From Amoebophrya sp. AT5.2 (taxonomy: Eukaryota; Sar; Dinophyceae; Syndiniales; Amoebophryaceae), in contig RXOD01005676.1 of assembly GCA_005223375.1 (NCBI GenBank), positions 1 to 12,941 of the forward strand: a stretch of 12,941 nt of DNA. Reading direction: 5' to 3'. Positions 10,001-12,941 of the stretch are shown here, piece after piece. The translations under genes and the position numbers were made by a program. The notes beneath the pieces were generated by a model that saw only the letters and a program-made list of their open reading frames with translations, was not told where the DNA came from and made no database searches. Numbering within the stretch: position 1 is the stretch's first letter; the number at the start of each line of letters is the position of its first letter.

Positions 10001-11274
10001 ATTCCTACACGCCGAAGAGCAACAGTACGACGATGAGTAGTGAAGGAATCCTGATCTCCGCAGCCCTCTTAGATGGCGGAGAGGACGACGAGGAACAGGC
10101 AATGTTGACCGGAACCAACTCCGCGGCGGCGGCTGGGCCTGAAGATAGCACAGCACCTCCAGAGGACGTGGGGGACAAAATCACGTTCCCACGTAATGAG
10201 CAGGAGGCCGAGGCTTCTGTAGAACCAGAGACCGCAGACGAAGAAGACGGTGGGAGAAGGAGCGAGAAGGATGAAAATACGGAAGTCAGGAGCGCAGCGC
10301 CGACGCCACCAGAAACTACAAAAACTGAGCCTGTGCGACGTCCCAAGGAGCCTATAAAGCCGGTCTTCAAGAACCCGTTCGATCGCATTCTTGGCTACAA
10401 AGCGACCGAGCTCTTCCCGGAGCTGACGTTTGACAAAGTCGAAGTTCGCATTGGGGTGCGGCGTCGAGCGTTGTTTAAATTCAATGGTGTCTACAAGCGC
10501 GTCAAGCTCATGACAGGCGGGGGGTCTTCTTCGTCAAGTTCGTTCCCAGCGCCGCCACCGCCACCAGCAGCTCACCCTCACCAGGAACAACAGAACGCCT
10601 CCGACGCGCGGCAGAATCTGCCCATTTTCGTGCACGAGACCTACCGCGAAGTGCACCGAGAGCTGCACAAGGGCTGCCAGATCGAGAGCGTTCTCGCGCT
10701 TTTCCCTTTCTACGGCACGTGCAAGAACGACAAAATCGGCTGGTACTTGAGCGAGGTGAAGATGCGGCGACCTTTGGACGGCGAGGGTGTCCTCGCGGCC
10801 GCGACGAGAACATCCTCGTCCAGGGCTAGCAATAGCAACCGCTTTTCCTCCATGCCCTTTCTTCCCTACACACCGAACATTCGGAAGCAGCCGACGCTGG
10901 CCAACCTGAAAGGCTCGATGTGCAGCGAGGACAGTCAGTACTTTTTCCTTCTGGAAAACGTGGCTTTCGAGGGCACCCAAGACTGGTACTCGATCCAGCA
11001 GCACTGGGACAGTCGCGGGGACCTTCTGGGAGTGGGAGTGGGAGCAGCAGCAGGAGCCGGGGCAGGCGGAACAACAAGCAGTTCCGAAAGTAACAAGGAC
11101 AATAAAGTAAAACTTCCAAAAAAAGGAAAGTACTGCTACGAAAAAGTGGTCGAGAGCGCAGAGGAAGCCCCGCGCGAGGAGCGCAAAAAGGCCCTATCGC
11201 TTCGCGAAATGATGGGATTCGTGACGCCAGGATGGGTGCGCGTGGACGTGCGCCCACTTACGGGCGCGGCGTAA
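4069..11274 (+). CDS. Very large multi-module protein of unknown function (about 2364 aa from this start)
   Basis: Not recognised. ATG 4069 has a strong context (A at -3, G at +4). Exon 4069-4220 joins 4332-11274 through a clear GT-AG intron, keeping phase. Residues (counting from this Met) 1-170 are helical and Gln/Leu-rich. Residues 170-307 are a Ser/Gly-rich low-complexity stretch with a five-Arg run near its end. Residues 317-571 and 607-784 are two helical blocks separated by poly-Ser and poly-Gln. Residues about 851-902 form a coiled coil (Leu/Ile heptads, ENERLRDRL). From about 1200 to the end there are three or four diverged copies of a module with an F-x-G-x-Y motif and later Trp motifs. 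Basic clusters (KNKRRR, RKSKRMK) lie between copies and an acidic linker precedes the last one. There is no signal peptide, no obvious membrane segment and no catalytic motif. A scaffold or nuclear role is a guess. The 6.9-kb uninterrupted last exon makes this gene assignment solid even though the 5' end is uncertain. Confidence 0.87.
4221..4331 (+). other. Intron of the large gene (111 nt, GT-AG)
   Basis: The donor is GAG|GTGCGC at 4221. The acceptor is a pyrimidine-rich tract ending in TTTCGCAG at 4331. The intron is AT-richer than the flanking exons and contains in-frame stops (for example TAG at 4261-4263). Splicing joins AG|G to an Arg codon and continues IAENSLLDG directly into the large frame, which is open upstream of ATG 4360. 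Residues on both sides look helical and similar in composition. Confidence 0.8.
4690..5100 (+). repeat. Ser/Gly low-complexity coding segment
   Basis: This part of the large exon encodes a long disordered-looking stretch of Ser, Gly, Ala and Arg. Serine runs are built from mixed codons (TCG, TCC, TCT, AGC, AGT) rather than one repeated triplet. That suggests retention at the protein level rather than recent slippage. Similar poly-Ser linkers recur near 5585, 6205, 6620, 8190 and 10525. Confidence 0.75.
4926..4981. repeat. Perfect 20-bp inverted repeat inside the large coding exon
   Basis: Bases 4926-4945 are the exact reverse complement of 4962-4981, with a 16-nt loop (4946-4961). The stem is GC-rich and sits in the Ser/Gly-rich linker, where it encodes SSSGVVGPF then NDDPRGR. 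The left arm starts with GT preceded by GAG, and the right arm contains CCCCAG ending at 4973. GT 4926 to AG 4973 is therefore 48 nt, a multiple of three, and its removal would keep the frame. It may be an insertion with terminal inverted repeats, an mRNA hairpin, or a minute intron-like element. Confidence 0.9.
6730..6888 (+). other. Predicted coiled-coil segment of the large protein
   Basis: About 52 residues have hydrophobic residues spaced every three to four positions and high Glu, Lys, Gln and Arg content, ending with an asparagine-containing ENERLRDRL stretch typical of parallel coiled coils. Two further helical stretches (about 6997-7150 and 7207-7296) follow. This supports oligomerisation or a scaffold role; the partner is unknown. 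Confidence 0.65.
7780..8180 (+). other. Internal module copy 1 in the large protein
   Basis: The order is a beta-like V-C-L-L-V strand (from 7780), an acidic/Ser spacer, FNGAYRK (7852-7872), an LLRYENE stretch, a Ser-rich insertion, and a W-R-L-W motif (8155-8166). The same order is seen in copies 2 and 3: strand, spacer, F-x-G-x-Y, a hydrophobic-E stretch, W-x-L. This is the most diverged copy and lacks a clear second Trp motif. Confidence 0.45.
8470..8985 (+). other. Internal module copy 2 in the large protein
   Basis: The order is a V-Y-L-W-V strand, a Ser spacer, FSGVY (8527-8541), P-Y-V-L-A-L-E-E, L-V-P-H-F, then W-F-L-A-E (Trp at 8692), a cysteine-containing loop, L-W-L-D-V, and W-T-L-M-Q-Q (Trp at 8911). 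The best alignment is to copy 3 near the C-terminus. The composition suggests a beta-rich folded domain, unlike the Ser-rich linkers around it. Confidence 0.55.
9085..9225 (+). other. Partial module copy (tail portion only)
   Basis: The segment Y-E-I-S-V-G-V-F followed by D-W-L-M-C-M-Q (Trp at 9172) resembles the last third of copies 2 and 3, where a short strand is followed by W-x-x-(M/I)-Q. No F-x-G-x-Y motif precedes it. It may be a truncated copy, or a second tail strand belonging to copy 2. Confidence 0.35.
9259..9837 (+). other. Basic clusters resembling nuclear-localisation signals
   Basis: Three basic stretches in the linker between module copies are KNKRRR (9259-9276), RKSKRMK (9757-9777), and an Arg-rich block at 9805-9837. 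Such clusters are typical of classical nuclear import signals but also of nucleic-acid-binding or merely disordered tails. A nuclear location is an inference only. Confidence 0.4.
10435..11020 (+). other. Internal module copy 3 (C-terminal) in the large protein
   Basis: The order is a V-E-V-R-I-G-V strand, FNGVY (10480-10494), a Ser/Pro-rich insertion, L-P-I-F-V-H-E, L-A-L-F-P-F-Y, W-Y-L-S-E-V (Trp at 10741), a Ser insertion, a cysteine-containing stretch, F-F-L-L-E-N-V, and W-Y-S-I-Q-Q-H-W (Trp at 10984). It matches copy 2 in order and in the identity of key residues. Confidence 0.55.
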
Positions 11275-11573
11275 AAGTCGTTCGATTTTTGTTGGTTCGC
11301 TCACTCGTGGTTGATATTTTGCCGGCGGTAAACGTAAACGAAGAGCCGCGCTGTTTTGACATTGTTCATTTTCCTCGTCCGCTGAGAACTGCGGGCCTCC
11401 TCTCAGATGATTCTGGACGCTGATGAAGTGGTTTAAGCTTTAGCATGTGCTTGATAGAAGTGAACAAAATACCGAGAAGGAGAGCGAGATAAACACAGCA
11501 GCTTGGGTCCCATGCAAATGCATTTGTCGGCCCCCGTAGGCCAGAAAATGAACACTTTTGTTATGCTTGTGCC

Positions 11574-11591
11574 TAAGTCTAAGTGTAAGTA
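11574..11591. repeat. Hexamer tandem repeat (TAAGTN x3)
   Basis: There are three consecutive copies of TAAGT followed by C, G and A respectively, in the probable 3' untranslated region. It is a short simple repeat with no evident role. Confidence 0.6.
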
Positions 11592-11918
11592 ACCGCCGCT
11601 TTATGTAGTTGCCGGCAGACCGTGTCACAAAGAAGGACTCATCATACATGAATGGGTGCGAGATTAGTACCGCACGACTCACACTCATGCAAATCTCGAG
11701 TGAAAGTGTCCGAACATTTGGTGGGCCACTTCTCCTCTGTGTATACTTTCAGCGTTTTGCGAAAGTCAATGAAAAGTCTGTATCAAAAATCGTACTACTC
11801 CGGCGTTAATGTAATGGCTATGGCTCCTGCAATCGAATGTGTGCTATAGTTAGATGAAGATGTGTTCGACACTCATGTTGTGCAGTTGCGATCAGCTCGG
11901 TGCTCGACCAAATGAAAC

Positions 11919-12051
11919 CGTAACCATATGTCGTAACCGTATGTCATGAAATCGAATATCATTCGTTCTGCATTGATTGATTGATTGAATATCATTCGTT
12001 CTCGTTTTAATATTCATACAATCAAATACAATTTCAAACTCAAACTCAAAC
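11919..12051. repeat. Cluster of short direct and tandem repeats
   Basis: A 13-nt tandem dimer lies at 11919-11931 and 11932-11944 with one mismatch. A 16-nt direct repeat lies at 11954-11969 and 11987-12002. Between the 16-nt copies is a tetranucleotide run (TTGA/ATTG, about 11973-11988). A hexamer run (CAAACT, almost three copies) lies at about 12035-12051. The mix of periods suggests slippage-prone DNA rather than one element. Confidence 0.75.
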
Positions 12052-12278
12052 ATATCCCTTTCTCGTCGTCCTGCTCACGACCGTGAGGAGCACTTCTTGG
12101 CGTATCCCCGAAATATGTTTTCGTCATTAGAGTCGAGCTCGGTGTTCGTCCGTGTCGTCGTTCGTTGCAGATTTATCCAGACTTTTCTCTTTCGCGGCTG
12201 CTCCTGAGCTGCAATATTGATATTCACAGTTTTTGTTGCTACCGGTCGTGGTCGCGGACTGTTCCATGCATTGCAGGA

Positions 12279-12284
12279 AATAAA
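12279..12284 (+). promoter_or_regulatory. AATAAA hexamer, possible polyadenylation signal
   Basis: This AATAAA on the plus strand lies about 1 kb downstream of the large gene's stop codon. It matches the canonical animal/plant signal, but many protists do not use it and a single hexamer in AT-leaning DNA is easily due to chance. Confidence 0.2.
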
Positions 12285-12541
12285 TCGCTCACTCTAAAAA
12301 TAGCCAGGGCCCAACATTTTTAGCATTTGTTGCCATTGTGTAAAGAAGGCGACGCAGCACCCCACTGACCACCCAATTTCACAACGAGCCAGAACCAGAT
12401 GTGGATCGGATACAACCTCGTGAAGACATTGCGTGTATAGTTTTTTGCCAAGAACTTCATCTAACCCATCAACTTCTCACGAGAGCGCGCTAGTTGTACG
12501 AAGCCACATGTATTGTTTTATCCGTTGTTTCTACGGACCAA

Positions 12542-12563
12542 ACCCCGCGGCTGCGCCGCGGGG
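12542..12563. repeat. GC-rich hairpin (9-bp arms, 3-nt loop)
   Basis: CCCCGCGGC and GCCGCGGGG flank the trinucleotide TGC, giving a perfect 9-bp GC-only stem at about 12543-12563. It lies at the border between AT-leaning DNA and the GC-rich minisatellite. It could act as a terminator-like or replication-pausing structure, or be a remnant of a repeat family. Confidence 0.8.
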
Positions 12564-12635
12564 GTGCCACTTCGTTATTAGCAGGGAAATTACGAGGATG
12601 CGAGACGTTCATTTATCTGCGATCGGCTTCGGCAC

Positions 12636-12941
12636 CTTGGAAAGGCCTCGGGAGGGGTCCGGGAGAGGGCCCAGTAGAGGCCCCGGAAAGGGGCCAGGAG
12701 AGGTGGGTCTCGGCAAGGGTCCGGGAGAGATCTCGGGAAGGGTCCGCGAAAGGGCCCGGCCGAAGCCTCGGGAGAGGGCCCGGGAGAGGCCTCGGGAGAG
12801 GGCCCCGGAGAGGCTTGGGAGAGGTCTCGGGAGAGATCCCGGAGAGGCCTCGGGAGAGGTCCGGGAGAGGCGTCGGGGGGGGGGTCCGGGAGAGGCCCTT
12901 GGAGAGGCCGGGGAGAGCCCTCGGGAGAGGTCTCGGAAGTG
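12636..12941. repeat. Purine-rich minisatellite, 11-12-bp unit, runs off the window
   Basis: About 25 diverged copies of a unit close to YYCGGGAGAGGN occupy the last 300 nt. Copies vary between about 11 and 13 nt, so no reading frame is preserved and coding is unlikely. The plus strand is strongly purine-rich with G runs. The right-hand boundary is not in the window. Confidence 0.85.

Larger units (their letters stand above)
11275..12540. other. Gene-free AT-leaning downstream region
   Basis: No open frame here exceeds about 82 codons and none has recognisable features. The composition drops sharply relative to the coding exon. It presumably holds the 3' untranslated region of the large gene. 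It contains hexamer tandem repeats (11574-11591) and a cluster of short direct repeats at 11919-12051. A single AATAAA lies at 12279-12284, about 1 kb past the stop codon. Confidence 0.6.

Noticed and set aside
11534..11545. CCGTAGGCCA, and CCGTAACCAT at 11918-11927, resembling the start of the dinoflagellate spliced leader
   Set aside because: Only about nine or ten positions match, the rest of the 22-nt leader is absent, and neither site is next to a gene start. Chance similarity is likely.
12636..12941. CRISPR array, or a repetitive Gly/Glu-rich coding region
   Set aside because: There are no unique spacers between repeats, and unit length varies between about 11 and 13 nt, which breaks any reading frame.

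Overview
The window is nuclear DNA from a eukaryote, most likely a protist. Short AT-leaning introns interrupt reading frames in the 2.8-4.4 kb stretch. There is no operon-like packing and there are no bacterial ribosome-binding sites. Most of the sequence is either one very large low-complexity gene or repeat-bearing intergenic DNA. The serine-rich protein style, a possible GC-AG intron and a GC-rich genome would fit an alveolate of the dinoflagellate lineage (for example a compact parasitic form). That placement is a guess: no dinoflagellate spliced-leader sequence or diagnostic gene is visible.

Layout. Bases 1-2800 hold no gene I can support. The first 2.2 kb are GC-rich and contain a striking fold-back element (699-858, two 62-nt arms). 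Bases 2200-2800 are more AT-rich. A small spliced gene follows (about 2801-3726). It encodes a Gln-rich helical segment and then a probable single membrane-spanning segment, and I do not recognise its family. A very large gene then runs to 11274. Its last exon alone encodes more than 2300 residues, and at least one upstream exon is joined through a clear GT-AG intron at 4221-4331. More 5' exons are possible between 3759 and 4063, and it cannot be excluded that the small gene and the large gene are one transcription unit.

The large protein has an N-terminal half of helical blocks separated by poly-serine linkers, a central coiled coil, and a C-terminal half. The C-terminal half appears to contain three or four diverged copies of one module, with an F-x-G-x-Y motif near its front and tryptophan motifs further on. 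Basic clusters that look like nuclear-localisation signals lie between module copies. I cannot assign a function. The internal repeat is the most interesting protein feature here.

Downstream, 11275-12540 is AT-leaning and gene-free, with several clusters of short direct repeats. A GC-rich 9-bp hairpin (12542-12563) marks an abrupt change in composition. From about 12636 the window ends in a purine-rich 11-12-bp minisatellite that runs off the edge. No RNA gene, CRISPR array, insertion sequence or recognisable metabolic gene was found.
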